From: Spirochaetae bacterium HGW-Spirochaetae-2
GTDB lineage: Bacteria > Spirochaetota > Spirochaetia > Sphaerochaetales > Sphaerochaetaceae
Direction of reading: 5' to 3'
Length of the DNA: 64,000 bases
Assembly (NCBI GenBank): GCA_002839355.1
Contig: PGXW01000019.1
Span: 35,480-99,479, forward strand
Part shown: positions 28,124 to 37,749 of the stretch, in pieces
Layout of the letters: the number at the start of each line of letters is the position of its first letter
How positions within the stretch are numbered: position 1 is the first letter of the stretch
Notes under the pieces: model-generated
Database searches by the model: none
What the model was told of the DNA's origin: nothing
The model's input: the letters and a program-made list of their open reading frames with translations, nothing else
Translations under genes and position numbers: made by a program

Positions 28124-29725
28124 GCGCGGGTAGGAAAGTCCGACCCGTTCGCAGACCTGTTTGCCATACTCGGCCAGTTTTCCCAAGATCTCCTTGTCCT
28201 TCGGTTCGGTTTCCTTGGAGGCCATCCGCTCGGCAATCTTTCTGGCATAGAACTCCAATGTCACCGGAGTATCTCCGGGTGGCTGAATGAGCCGTTGTGC
28301 GCAGAAACTCTTCCACCGGCCCTGTTGTTCCGGGTCGAGGGTCTCCGGCCAGTTCCGGCATATGTATCGCCAAAGCATCTCATGGCAGCGCGAGTCGTCG
28401 AATGTGAACCGTTTGTTCCACAATTGCGCGCCCTCGGTGGATCGGATCTCCGCAAACCGCTTGGCATCGGCCTCGCCGAAGAAGTCGCCCGAATACAAGG
28501 AGAAGTCGACATCGTCCACCGACGTGTATTCGTCGGCGTCGGCGGCCTTGCGTACATTCACCGCCAACAGGGGCTGGTTCAGCAGCTTCTTGCGATTCTC
28601 CTCACAAAGATTCCGGTCGATTCCGAGTCGCACGGCCACTTCGTCGGACAATACCGACATGGGCGAGATGAACGGGACCCGGTTGAGCGCTATCCGGTTG
28701 ATGCCTTTCACGCGAAGCAATTGGTCGCTGGCACTTACAAGCCGGGGAATATTCGCCAGCATGTCGGCCGCCTCGGTCAAATGCTCTGCGGCTTGTTGCA
28801 TCGCCTGGTCTATACCTTCTCCCGAATGGATCGCCCGTCGCACCTGCTGGGCTGAGACCCTGAAGGCATCCTCACTCTGTTTCACCGCTTCCAGTTCGCC
28901 ATAGGCATGCGATGCCGAAATGAGGGCGGACGGATCCTGCATGAGATCGAATACCACGATGCTGTTGCTGTTTTTGGCACTGGCTGTGATCGGCATGACG
29001 ACAGTCGTACAGCCTTCGGCGCGGGTGAATGGCGCAGCGGTGAGTACCACCGGCTCACCCATCGGTACGGAAAGGAGCGATTTTACGGTCTGTTTCTTGC
29101 GCAATGTCAGGTAATAGGAGAAGAGTTTGGGTTGGCGCCACTTGATCAGCCGGGCCAATTCCAGCGTGGCCCACACGTCGCTCATGGCGTCGTGGGCGTT
29201 CTCGTGTGAAATACCGTTTGCCTCGGTGAGGTCGGTGAGCTTGAACGAAGGCCTTCCGCTATCAGCCTTCTTGGGCCATTCGATGCCCTTGGGGCGCAGG
29301 TCGTGGGCTGCCCGGACGAGATCCATGATGTCCCAGCGACTGTTCCCCTTGTCGTACTCCCGTTTGTATGGGTCCAAGAAGTTCCTGAACAGGGCATTGC
29401 GGATGAATTCATCATCGAAACGGATCGTATTGTACCCAACCGCGCATGTTCCCGGTTCGCTGAAGATTGCATTGATCTTGGCTATGAATTCGCTTTCAAC
29501 CAGTCCCTTCTCGGCAACTTCCTGAGGTGTGATGCCTGTGACCATGCATGCAAGTGGATCGGGCAGGTAGTCGTCGCTGAGTCGGCAGTACAGGATCACC
29601 GGATCCTCAATGACCGAGAGATTCTCGTCTGTACGTACTCCGGCAAACTGGGCGATGCGGTCGTGCCGCGGATTCAGGCCGAAGGTCTCCAGGTCGTACC
29701 AGAAGAATGTATCGTTGCGTTTCAT
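28121..29725 (-). CDS. sbcB: Exodeoxyribonuclease I
   Basis: 534 residues. The N-terminal FFWYDLETFGLNPRHDRIAQFAG carries ExoI (DxE, D11/E13) of the DEDD exonuclease fold, and VGYNTIRFDDEFIRNALFRN and HDAMSDVWATLELA supply the next acidic motifs. The exonuclease I SH3-like and C-terminal parts follow. It digests single-stranded DNA 3' to 5' in repair and mismatch processing. Full length for the family. Its stop codon lies within the right inverted repeat of the 27962-28123 element. Confidence 0.92.
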   Translation of the reverse strand: MKRNDTFFWYDLETFGLNPRHDRIAQFAGVRTDENLSVIEDPVILYCRLSDDYLPDPLACMVTGITPQEVAEKGLVESEFIAKINAIFSEPGTCAVGYNTIRFDDEFIRNALFRNFLDPYKREYDKGNSRWDIMDLVRAAHDLRPKGIEWPKKADSGRPSFKLTDLTEANGISHENAHDAMSDVWATLELARLIKWRQPKLFSYYLTLRKKQTVKSLLSVPMGEPVVLTAAPFTRAEGCTTVVMPITASAKNSNSIVVFDLMQDPSALISASHAYGELEAVKQSEDAFRVSAQQVRRAIHSGEGIDQAMQQAAEHLTEAADMLANIPRLVSASDQLLRVKGINRIALNRVPFISPMSVLSDEVAVRLGIDRNLCEENRKKLLNQPLLAVNVRKAADADEYTSVDDVDFSLYSGDFFGEADAKRFAEIRSTEGAQLWNKRFTFDDSRCHEMLWRYICRNWPETLDPEQQGRWKSFCAQRLIQPPGDTPVTLEFYARKIAERMASKETEPKDKEILGKLAEYGKQVCERVGLSYPR

Positions 29726-29801
29726 GTTACCAATGTACCATAGTCTTGTTTACTTGGACAGGTACGGTGTATTTTGTACCAATATTTCCAAGGGGTAGCC
29801 G

Positions 29802-30464
29802 ATGGGACGATTTCTTTCCATGATTCTGATACTTGTTTTTTGCGTCTCCATGGCCTTCGCCTCCGAGACTTCTGTCGGGGGCGTCCCGACAGACGCCCAA
29901 GTGAAGGTTGCCTTGCAGTCCGTCCTGGTGGCCGCCGCGGCCTCCCTTGCGGCACAGAACCTCACCCCTCCGGTCCAATTCGCCGAATCGACCTTTCTCG
30001 CCGATGGTACATATTCTCGGTTCAGCCTCGATATGGACCGTGCGGATGTCGGGTACCTGCGCAAGATCGTGCTGGAAAGCCCCGCACCGGTAGCCCGGCA
30101 AATGGGATTTCTAGAGGCCCTGTTGACCTCGGTGGTCCGCATAATCCCCGACCACGCCCGTTTGATCGCCTATCTGCAGCCTCAAGCTCTCATGGAACAG
30201 GAAATCCTACTCTCGGGTCATGTGGAGGCGATTAGATTGTCCACACCCTATCCTTTCCGGTACGAAGGCAACGGCTCGCTCGATGTCGAGGGCAGCAGGT
30301 TCGCCGAACCATTCCATATGGAACTCGAATTCATGATTCCCCTGGAAGGGCCGTCGAGTCCGTCACTTGTCCCTCTCATAGTCCAAGCGGGCGGTCAGGA
30401 TTTCCTCCATGTGGCACAGGCCTTGTTTCCGCCGCCACCCCAGCTTCCAACTGGACAGATGTGA
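29802..30464 (+). CDS. Exported hypothetical protein
   Basis: 220 residues, family not recognised. A signal peptide (MGRFLSMILILVF..., cleavage near AFAS) precedes an alpha/beta soluble domain with a Pro-rich end (FPPPPQLP). Start ATG 29802 follows AAGGGG. Its last codons overlap the -35 region of the hexokinase promoter. Probably periplasmic or lipid-associated; no lipobox Cys is seen. Confidence 0.6.
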   Translation: MGRFLSMILILVFCVSMAFASETSVGGVPTDAQVKVALQSVLVAAAASLAAQNLTPPVQFAESTFLADGTYSRFSLDMDRADVGYLRKIVLESPAPVARQMGFLEALLTSVVRIIPDHARLIAYLQPQALMEQEILLSGHVEAIRLSTPYPFRYEGNGSLDVEGSRFAEPFHMELEFMIPLEGPSSPSLVPLIVQAGGQDFLHVAQALFPPPPQLPTGQM

Positions 30465-30480
30465 CCTCATGCCATAAAAT
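30452..30480 (+). promoter_or_regulatory. Promoter of the hexokinase gene
   Basis: TGGACA (30452-30457), 17-bp spacer, TAAAAT (30475-30480), followed by CGGAGGACGTC and ATG 30512. The -35 box lies inside the end of the previous gene. Confidence 0.5.
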
Positions 30481-30511
30481 AGGGGACAATTTACCAGCTT
30501 CGGAGGACGTC

Positions 30512-31755
30512 ATGCAGGATATTGTCGCGCGTACAGAAGATTTCTTACACGAATGGGGTGTATCACCCGATTCGATCGACATGCAGAAGTGTTGCGACGA
30601 TTTCCTTTTGGAGATGGAGCGGGGGCTGCAGGTGAAGGGACAGGGAACGTTGGCAATGATCCCCACCTACATCGAGGCTGACAATACGATTCCCCGAGGT
30701 GAAAAGGTCATCGTGCTCGATGCGGGTGGAACGAATTTCCGAACCTGTGTCGTGTCGTTCGACGACCATCTGAAACCCACCATCGACTCGTTCCATAAAA
30801 GTGGCATGCCCGGGGTGAAGACCGAGGTGACGGCCAAGGAATTCTTTTCCACACTGGCAGACCAGGTCGAACCATTGATCGGGCAAAGCGACCGGATCGG
30901 TTTCTGCTTCTCGTATGCCGCGGATATCACAGCCGACCATGACGGTATCCCCATCGTATTCTCCAAGGAGATCAAGGCTCCCGAAGTGATCGGTATGCCC
31001 GTAGGTAAAACGTTGTTGGAGGAGCTGGCCCGGAGAGGCCACGACGTATCGAAGAAGCGGGTGTCGGTGGTCAACGATACCGTGGCAACCCTGTTGGCCG
31101 GCAAAGCAGCGACTGGCGTCTCCCCGTACGATGGATACATCGGTTTCATTTTGGGAACCGGCACGAATACCGCGTATGTCGAGCATAACGACCGGATCGG
31201 AAAACTGGCTTCGCGTCGGAGCGGGTCGCAGATAATCAATGTGGAGTCGGGCAATTACGATCTGGTACCGGGAGAACTCGACCGCAGGTTCATCGAATCG
31301 ACCAAACAACCGGGAAACTACCACTTCGAGAAAATGATCAGCGGTGCATAGCCGAACGGTTTGCCACCATCGAGCCGTTGAACACCACCCGTATGAGCCA
31401 TTACCTGGAAATGCCCCACAACGGATCGTATGACCTGGTGTCTTGTATCAACAACGAGGCCGATGCGACCGCGCTGTATCTGATCCTGGACGCTATCATT
31501 GCACGTGCGGCGAAACTGACTGCGGTCAATTTGAGCGCCGCGGTGTTGAAGTCGGGACTTGGGGCCAATCCCAGGTATCCGGTTTGCATCAACGCAGATG
31601 GTACGACTTTCTACAAGACAGAAAATCTTCCCCGCTACACGCAACAGTATGTGACCGAATTCCTGCAACGCAAGCACCACAGGTATGTCCACTTCGTCAA
31701 GATCGAGGATTCTCCCACAATCGGGGCCGCTGTGGCTGGTTTGTCACTTTTTTGA
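30512..31755 (+). pseudogene. Eukaryote-type hexokinase, internal deletion plus frameshift
   Basis: The first part (30512-31351) has VLDAGGTNFRTCVVSF (phosphate/ATP loop), FCFSYAADIT, VNDTVATLLAG (catalytic Asp) and ILGTGTNTAYVE, ending at a stop right after PGNYHFEKMISGA. The frame then shifts. From about 31345 a second frame encodes AERFATIEPLNTTRMSHYL and continues through LSAAVLKSGLG and VKIEDSPTIGAAVAGLSLF to a natural end at 31755. Compared with known hexokinases about 25 residues (the YLGEL-type helix after KMISGA) are missing. As written no full enzyme is made. Converges on the phosphohexomutase gene. Confidence 0.78.
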
Positions 31756-33591
31756 GGCGATTTCGGCATCGGAGCGTTCCACCAGGGACCGTTGCCACGC
31801 CAACAGATAGTCGTGTCGCCCCTGGTTTTCTCCCAAGGCATCGGCCATGATCCGGAAGACCGGTTCGGTTCCACTTCCCCGCATCCAGATAAAATCGGTA
31901 TCGGTTCCCTTCTGGTTGCTGAAGACAATCTTCAGACCTCCCCGCATGGGAGCAGTCCGGTAGGCCGGTCCGAGTCCCACAAGCATGGTGGTCCCTTCCG
32001 TCTGTTCTTCCCGCCAACCGAAAATACCGAACTTCTCGGCCAACTCGTCGCTGCGTTTGGCATAGTCCTGTACGAAATGGCGTTCGTAGGCGGCTTTCAG
32101 CAAGCCATGGTCGGCACTCGTTATCCGCATGGTCGCTTCCGTCGAGAATCCTCCGGTGATGGTCCGCTTGGGAAGGGACTCGAGTGCCTTTGCGATAGTG
32201 GGCACGGCCGACCGGGCCACATCGGCTCCAGTGATCACCGAAAACCGTGTCGGTGAACTGAGCAGTTTGACCAACGAGACCAAGGTGTTCAGCGGGTCGC
32301 GGACCTTGCTCGGATGGGTGATGTTTCCACCATTGGATCCTTCACCGAGCAAACGCACCATGAATCCTTGGCTCCGTATCTGTTGGGCAAGTTTCACCAC
32401 ATTCGCTTCTCCGACTTCCGCCCTGAATACCTTGACCTGCAACTTTGCCGCAATTTGGTCGATCATCAACGATGTCGGTCCGTTGATCACAATGGCTTGG
32501 GTTGTTCCTTCCTTCCGCGAGAGTGACAATTCGATCTGGGCCACCAGGGCGAACAGCTCCTGGGCACCAAGGATCCGGGTGGATTTCGTACGTTCGTCGT
32601 AATAGACGATATTGCCCCGATCCCCATCGTTGTCCGGAACGTAACCGAGAACGAACGCGGGGTCCTCGGTATGTGCCATTTCCAATTCCTTCCTGCACAT
32701 TTCGAGGTTCGCACCCTCCGGCACAATCGCATGGACAATCTGTCGCGGTTCGGCATTCACAAACCGTGTCTTGACCTCGAGACCTTCTAGGAACGGCCGA
32801 TCGATGGAGAGGCTGCGCGCACTGCCGTTGAGCTCCGCCACGATACCGATCGGATGTTTTTCGATATCGTGCCTCAGCGAAGCGACCAGGTCTCCGAAGA
32901 CCATTTCATCCTCGGAACCGGTGGCCGTATCCAATACCAGCCGCTCATAGGCCACCAGGGCATCGGCCTTGAACTTGTCACACTGCCGAAGCATATTCAG
33001 GTAGGTTCCGCTCTTCACCGAAGCGCTGAGTCTCTTGACCAGTTGTGCCGAATCCCCGTCGGTAAGCAGGGTCCTGAAGGTGGCTATGACTTTTGTCGCC
33101 TCGATGGAATCGGCGACCCCACCTTGGCAGCCGAACTTGAAACCGTTGTGACCGATCGGGTTGTGGCTTGCCGATATATAGAAGAAGTGGTCCTCCTGGT
33201 GGTATGCGCTGTACGCCATGATCTCGGGAGCCGCAGCGATGAAGAGATGCTTAACCTCGACCTGATGGGCAAGAAGGATACGGCACACGATGTCGGCGAT
33301 CGCAGGTCCGGTCGGACGGGTATCCATGCCGACTATGACCGCCTTGGGTTGCCGTTCGCGCCAGAAAGCTTCTGTGGCAATGGCTATGAGGAAGGCGTCG
33401 GGTCGGGTGAGCTGCTCCGAGGCATCCTCCTCGTTTCCGCTGGGAGCGAACACTTTGCGCCAACCCGAGGCACTGATGATCATGCTGCGATAGGCGTTTT
33501 CGATTTCAAGGTGTGTAGGCAGCGCCCCGGCGAGTGGATCCTTGTCGGGGTCGGCGATCGGAAAACCGGTCTGATTGTGCATGTAGAGCAT
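31744..33591 (-). CDS. Phosphohexomutase (phosphoglucomutase/phosphomannomutase family)
   Basis: About 615 residues. All four family loops are present: FYISASHNPIGHNG (phosphoserine near residue 132), VPDNDGDRGNI (metal site), LGEGSNGGNI (sugar recognition, variant of GEESG) and MRGSGTEPVFRI (phosphate binding). Interconverts hexose 1- and 6-phosphates. ATG 33591 follows GAAAGGAGG; a longer reading frame to 33684 lacks support and overlaps the divergent promoter. It ends 12 bases into the hexokinase remnant, and the pair could channel glucose into glycogen or cell-envelope sugars if the kinase were intact. Confidence 0.88.
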   Translation of the reverse strand: MLYMHNQTGFPIADPDKDPLAGALPTHLEIENAYRSMIISASGWRKVFAPSGNEEDASEQLTRPDAFLIAIATEAFWRERQPKAVIVGMDTRPTGPAIADIVCRILLAHQVEVKHLFIAAAPEIMAYSAYHQEDHFFYISASHNPIGHNGFKFGCQGGVADSIEATKVIATFRTLLTDGDSAQLVKRLSASVKSGTYLNMLRQCDKFKADALVAYERLVLDTATGSEDEMVFGDLVASLRHDIEKHPIGIVAELNGSARSLSIDRPFLEGLEVKTRFVNAEPRQIVHAIVPEGANLEMCRKELEMAHTEDPAFVLGYVPDNDGDRGNIVYYDERTKSTRILGAQELFALVAQIELSLSRKEGTTQAIVINGPTSLMIDQIAAKLQVKVFRAEVGEANVVKLAQQIRSQGFMVRLLGEGSNGGNITHPSKVRDPLNTLVSLVKLLSSPTRFSVITGADVARSAVPTIAKALESLPKRTITGGFSTEATMRITSADHGLLKAAYERHFVQDYAKRSDELAEKFGIFGWREEQTEGTTMLVGLGPAYRTAPMRGGLKIVFSNQKGTDTDFIWMRGSGTEPVFRIMADALGENQGRHDYLLAWQRSLVERSDAEIASKK

Positions 33592-33660
33592 GATATGCCT
33601 CCTTTCGAGGAGTATAGCCCCCTTGTGTCGTGACGACAAGACTGGTACTGTAGAACCACG

Positions 33661-34497
33661 ATGAAAACAGTTGTAGCGGTCCACGACCTTTCCTGTTATG
33701 CCAAGTCTTCGCTGACGGTTGTCATTCCAGCCTTATCGGCTTTGGGTGTGGAAGCTTCTATCCTTCCCACCGCGCTGCTATCGACCCAGACCGACGGGTT
33801 CGACAATTACGCATTTGTCGATTTGACCGACACCATGGAGGCGGTACTGCGACATTGGAGAACATTGGGTCTCAAGTTCGACAGCATATACTCGGGTTTC
33901 CTCGGTTCGGAACGTCAGATCGATACCGTATCGGAACTGATCACCTGGCAACAGGAAGCAGGTTTGCACCCACTGGTATTGGTGGATCCCGTATTGGGGG
34001 ACCAAGGTGAACCTTATGGGCCGGTTTCTTTCAAGTTAATCGAACGCATGGCCCATCTCGTATCGAAGGCCGACGTGATAACACCGAATGTAACCGAAGC
34101 GGCCCTGCTGCTCGGCAAACCGTTCGATGCGAACCTGTCGGTGGATGAGGCTATCGAATGGGCAAAGGAACTCAGTGTATCGGGTCCTGCCTTTGTGGCG
34201 ATCACCAGTGTCATGGAAGGGACGGAGGGAGTGGTTGTCGCGTACGATGGCAAGAATCGGAACGTCACCTGTAGTCGGCAAACCTATGCCCCCATTTCAT
34301 ATCCCGGGTGCGGCGACCTGTTTGCCAGCATCCTCTGTGCCATGATGGTCAGGGATATCGGATTTTCCCAAGCGGTGGAAAGTGCAGCACGATTGGTGAG
34401 CCTGGCTGTATATGCATCCTGGAATGCGCATGTGGAGACCCGGCGCGGTGTTGCCGTGGAATTGATCGTGCCGGACCTGGTACAGGCGATCGGATGA
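33661..34497 (+). CDS. Pyridoxal kinase (PdxY/PdxK type)
   Basis: 278 residues of the ribokinase superfamily. VAVHDLSCYAKSSLTVVIPALSALG is the substrate-binding N-terminus of pyridoxal kinases. VLVDPVLGDQG and ITPNVTEAALL match the family, and SYPGCGDLFASIL is the anion-hole motif (GxGD with catalytic Asp). Phosphorylates pyridoxal to PLP. PLP-dependent enzymes (kamA, kbl) occur in the window but not in the same operon. Overlaps the next gene as ATGA. Confidence 0.85.
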   Translation: MKTVVAVHDLSCYAKSSLTVVIPALSALGVEASILPTALLSTQTDGFDNYAFVDLTDTMEAVLRHWRTLGLKFDSIYSGFLGSERQIDTVSELITWQQEAGLHPLVLVDPVLGDQGEPYGPVSFKLIERMAHLVSKADVITPNVTEAALLLGKPFDANLSVDEAIEWAKELSVSGPAFVAITSVMEGTEGVVVAYDGKNRNVTCSRQTYAPISYPGCGDLFASILCAMMVRDIGFSQAVESAARLVSLAVYASWNAHVETRRGVAVELIVPDLVQAIG

Positions 34498-35195
34498 TAC
34501 TCGTAGTGGCTTCCTCCTGGTCCGAGCTCGTCGGTGTGGAACAATTCCCTTCCATCGATGCACAGAGACGAAGATTGCCAAACGGCGATGTGCTTGTCGC
34601 AGTCTCCATAGGTGTGGGCAAAGTGCAGGCGGCCTTGGGAACCGCCAAAGCCCTTGAGACCTGGAAACCTTCCCACTTGATTGGGATCGGGACGTGCGGA
34701 GCGATACGACAGGATATGGAAGTGGGCGATATCGTCTGTGCAGGGCGGGTGGTGCAGTATGATATCGATTTGCGGCGGTTCGGATTGCCGCGGGGCTCGA
34801 CGTTTGATAGCGAAAGCAGGGAAGCGGGGGTGCTCGTGTTGGAATCGCCTTGCCTGCGCATGTTGGGCGAGCTGGATGAATACCGTGGCCGGAAAATCTG
34901 GGAACGGGGAGTGTTGGGGACCGCAGACACCTTCCTGGTGGCTTCGGAGCGGAAGGACAAACCCTGGATAGCCGGGGACCTGCATGTCGATGCCGTGGAT
35001 ATGGAGAGTTATGCGATCGTGGCCGCCGCTTCGCTTTCCGGTGTTCCGGTTTCCATTGTCCGGACAGTCAGCGATACCTGGCGTGGCTCCCGGCCAAAGT
35101 CGTATGGGAAGTTTCTTGCATCCGCTTCACAGGACATGTGTGCGTTGATAGCTCAATATGCCGAGCCAAGCGAGAAATCGCCAACAATCTTATAG
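34494..35195 (+). CDS. Nucleoside phosphorylase/MTA-SAH nucleosidase-like protein
   Basis: 233 residues of the purine/uridine phosphorylase (PNP_UDP_1) fold: IGIGTCGAIRQDMEVGDIV, VDAVDMESYAIVAAA (conserved Met-Glu-Ser for ribose binding) and IVRTVSDTWRG, whose Asp acts as general acid. It is closest in layout to 5'-methylthioadenosine/S-adenosylhomocysteine nucleosidase. Starts at ATG 34494 overlapping the kinase stop. The last 43 bases overlap the 3' end of the convergent gene. Confidence 0.8.
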   Translation: MILVVASSWSELVGVEQFPSIDAQRRRLPNGDVLVAVSIGVGKVQAALGTAKALETWKPSHLIGIGTCGAIRQDMEVGDIVCAGRVVQYDIDLRRFGLPRGSTFDSESREAGVLVLESPCLRMLGELDEYRGRKIWERGVLGTADTFLVASERKDKPWIAGDLHVDAVDMESYAIVAAASLSGVPVSIVRTVSDTWRGSRPKSYGKFLASASQDMCALIAQYAEPSEKSPTIL

Positions 35196-35560
35196 ACATT
35201 GCCATCTTTTACGATATCGAGCTTTCGATTGGGAAAGTGTATCGGCAGGTGGGCCGTCAGGAATGCCACCGCGGCCGATTCGATTTCCCGACGGTCCTCG
35301 GGCCGGACACGTTCGAGTGTGGACAATTCCACATCGACCAGATAGCCCCTTCCATATTCGCTGCCGTACCCCAACGTGAACTTCGTGCCGGTGCTGAACA
35401 ACCCGTCGTATGAAACCCGTGCCGCCTTGCCCCGCGCGGGACGGTTCGGGTGCAGCGGATACCGGTCTCCATAGGTGTTCTCGAGGAAATGGTCCAGCTC
35501 GTCGCAAAGGGTGCGCATGTGTCGTTCCAGCTCGGCTTGCTGTGGGCTCATGAAGCTCAT
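35153..35560 (-). CDS. Hypothetical protein coupled to patatin gene
   Basis: About 135 residues, no family recognised. Contains conserved-looking ELDHFLENTYGDRYPLHPN and YGSEYGRGYLVDVELSTLER segments, with no signal peptide or membrane segment. ATG 35560 overlaps the patatin stop as ATGA with GGAG upstream, so it is translated with the phospholipase. A longer frame to 35638 runs into the patatin gene. A partner of the lipase is the simplest guess. Confidence 0.65.
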   Translation of the reverse strand: MSFMSPQQAELERHMRTLCDELDHFLENTYGDRYPLHPNRPARGKAARVSYDGLFSTGTKFTLGYGSEYGRGYLVDVELSTLERVRPEDRREIESAAVAFLTAHLPIHFPNRKLDIVKDGNVYKIVGDFSLGSAY

Positions 35561-36729
35561 GGAGCTGTCTCCAAGGCGGTGGTGGTTTGTACCATGGGTC
35601 GTGCCGGGTGGACCGGCCGTTGCGTGAATGCTTGGCAAAATCCGGTGAGCTGTTGTTCGTTGGCTTTGTAGATGCGATTGGCGGCGTTGATCATATGGGA
35701 CAGGACCACGGGATCGGTTTCGTCCAACTTGACTTTCCTCTCCAGGTCTCCATGGATGCGTACATACTCCATGTCCCCGATCACCGAGGCGATTTCGTTG
35801 GATGTCCGCATTTGGGACGATGCGTAGAGACGGTAGATGGGGGCACCTTTGGCAGGGTCGAGCCAGCCGATCATGCCACTGCTTGTCCGCTCGGGTTCAA
35901 GCTTGTAGGGGGCGCTGCCCGTACTGATGGAGAGGACATGGTATCGTTTCGCATCGGGGTAGAGCCGTTTGGCCTCCTTGTAGGCGTAGAGGACAGGATT
36001 GTTTGCAACGACACCACCATCGATCAGCGAGATGGACTTGCCGCTCTCCTGGTCCAGGATCGAGGTCGGGGAGAAATAGGTAGGGGCTGCGGCAGTCGCC
36101 CGAGCGGCGACACGTACGGGAATATGGCCGGTTCCGTAACTCGAGACGATATACGGGCGGTCGTTCCCATAGTCGTAGGTGACGACCATGGTAGGTGTCA
36201 GGGATTCTCCGATCTTGATATCGTTGAAGATATCGTACAGCAATTGGTTGAACGAGAGGTCGTCGTACTTTTGGGTGAAGAGTTGGTTGATCATGTTCAA
36301 CTGGAACAACGACTGGCTACGCGGAAATATGATGCGTCCGTATTTCAGGTAGATATCGACGATCCGCTTGATATTCGGTCCTGGATCGAGCGGTAGCCCC
36401 AGGCGGGTTTTCGTTCGGCTCTTGGGAACCTCTTGTTGCGACGGCAATGGCTTCTGCGCGATTGAGAGTAGGGAGCCTTCGCGATTGGGCGCGGTGAGTG
36501 CCAAAGCGATCAACCCTCCGGTGGAGGTGCCGCTGATCAAGTCGAAATGCGAATAGAGGGGACGGTCGTCTCCAAGAGAGCGCAGGAGTTCCTCGATACG
36601 GCTGAGTATGGTCGCGGGTATGACTCCACGCATCCCCCCACCATCGAGGCAGAGGATGTAACGGTCTTCACCAAGACGCTTGAGTTCCCGATTCTTGAGG
36701 TAGTCCCATAGTCCCATATACATAAACAT
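35557..36729 (-). CDS. Patatin-like phospholipase
   Basis: About 390 residues. LCLDGGGMRGVIPA is the oxyanion-hole DGGGxRG motif, ISGTSTGGLIALAL carries the nucleophile Ser (GxSxG), and SLIDGGVVANNP gives the catalytic Asp (DGG). A soluble lipid acyl hydrolase of the patatin clan. The start is uncertain: ATG 36729 was chosen, with ATG 36723 and 36717 and a TTG at 36753 as alternatives, none with a clear ribosome-binding site. Patatins serve as CBASS effectors, but no cyclase gene is nearby. Confidence 0.87.
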   Translation of the reverse strand: MFMYMGLWDYLKNRELKRLGEDRYILCLDGGGMRGVIPATILSRIEELLRSLGDDRPLYSHFDLISGTSTGGLIALALTAPNREGSLLSIAQKPLPSQQEVPKSRTKTRLGLPLDPGPNIKRIVDIYLKYGRIIFPRSQSLFQLNMINQLFTQKYDDLSFNQLLYDIFNDIKIGESLTPTMVVTYDYGNDRPYIVSSYGTGHIPVRVAARATAAAPTYFSPTSILDQESGKSISLIDGGVVANNPVLYAYKEAKRLYPDAKRYHVLSISTGSAPYKLEPERTSSGMIGWLDPAKGAPIYRLYASSQMRTSNEIASVIGDMEYVRIHGDLERKVKLDETDPVVLSHMINAANRIYKANEQQLTGFCQAFTQRPVHPARPMVQTTTALETAP

Positions 36730-36777
36730 GGTATATTTGGCCGCGGTGGTCAAGCAGATGCCTACCCCGGAGTACGT

Positions 36778-37749
36778 ATGAAGAGAGAAGAGATAGGGTA
36801 TGCCCCATGTACATTATGTCCCCAGGCGTGTGCTGTCGATAGGATTCGGGGGCAGCGTGGGATATGCGGGGAAACTTCCGAAATGCGAATCGCCTGGATG
36901 GGTCTGCATCGTGGAGAGGAGCCGCCTTTGACTGGAACAAATGGTTCGGGAACGGTATTCTTCACCGGTTGTCCCCTGCATTGTGCATTCTGTCAGAATT
37001 GCCAGATCAGCAAACGGCATGCCGATGGCGGCGTGGTTGTCGGAATCGACGAGTTCGCCGACCTGTTGCTTGGTCTGCAGGACATGGGGGCGGCGAATGC
37101 GAATCTGGTCACCGGAACCCATTTCATACCTTCGATTGTCGATTCCTTGGTACTGGCCCGCAAAATGGGTTTCACGCTACCGGTGGTTTGGAACTCCTCC
37201 GGCTTCGAATCGGTAGGGGCGCTGCAACTCATCGATCCCCATGTCGATACGTATCTGATCGATGTGAAGACTTTCGACAAGACTGTGGCGGCAACGTTCT
37301 GTGGAAGTGCATCGTATGCCGAAGCCATCGGACCGGTCATGCGATACCTGTTGGATAAGCATCCGGTGACAATGGTCGACGGGGAAGGCGTCCTACACGG
37401 CCTGCTGGTCCGACACCTGGTGTTTCCGGGAACCCTTGCGGCGACCGAGGCGGTGCTCCGCTGGTTCGCATCCCACGCAAAGGATCGTGCATGGCTTTCC
37501 CTTATGGTCCAGTTTGTCCCACCCGAGGGAAACGTCGGGTTGCCCGCTATCACCGAAGGCGAATATGACAGCTTGATCGGACTTTTGGATGAACTGGGCA
37601 TAGAGGATGGGTTTGTCCAGGAACTTGCGGACAATATCCCCTGGATTCCCGATTTCACCCGGGACAATCCGTTTCCAGAGGGTTTTGCCGACCCGTTGAA
37701 TCAGTTCCTGGACCTGAAACGTGCACAACTGGAACGTTTCAACCGATAA
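36778..37749 (+). CDS. Radical SAM protein, PFL-activase-like (COG1313 type)
   Basis: 323 residues. An N-terminal Cys cluster (APCTLCPQACAVDRIRGQRG and ICGE) precedes FTGCPLHCAFCQNCQIS, the radical SAM CxxxCxxC motif. GTHFIPSIVDSLVLARKMG and VWNSSGFES follow as in the uncharacterised PflA-like family. The substrate is unknown; such proteins often activate or assemble glycyl-radical or metal enzymes. Divergent from the patatin gene, it ends 11 bases into the convergent UMP kinase gene. Confidence 0.8.
   Translation: MKREEIGYAPCTLCPQACAVDRIRGQRGICGETSEMRIAWMGLHRGEEPPLTGTNGSGTVFFTGCPLHCAFCQNCQISKRHADGGVVVGIDEFADLLLGLQDMGAANANLVTGTHFIPSIVDSLVLARKMGFTLPVVWNSSGFESVGALQLIDPHVDTYLIDVKTFDKTVAATFCGSASYAEAIGPVMRYLLDKHPVTMVDGEGVLHGLLVRHLVFPGTLAATEAVLRWFASHAKDRAWLSLMVQFVPPEGNVGLPAITEGEYDSLIGLLDELGIEDGFVQELADNIPWIPDFTRDNPFPEGFADPLNQFLDLKRAQLERFNR

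Noticed and set aside
35557..36729. CBASS defence system around the patatin gene
   Set aside because: No CD-NTase cyclase or ubiquitin-like accessory genes beside it.
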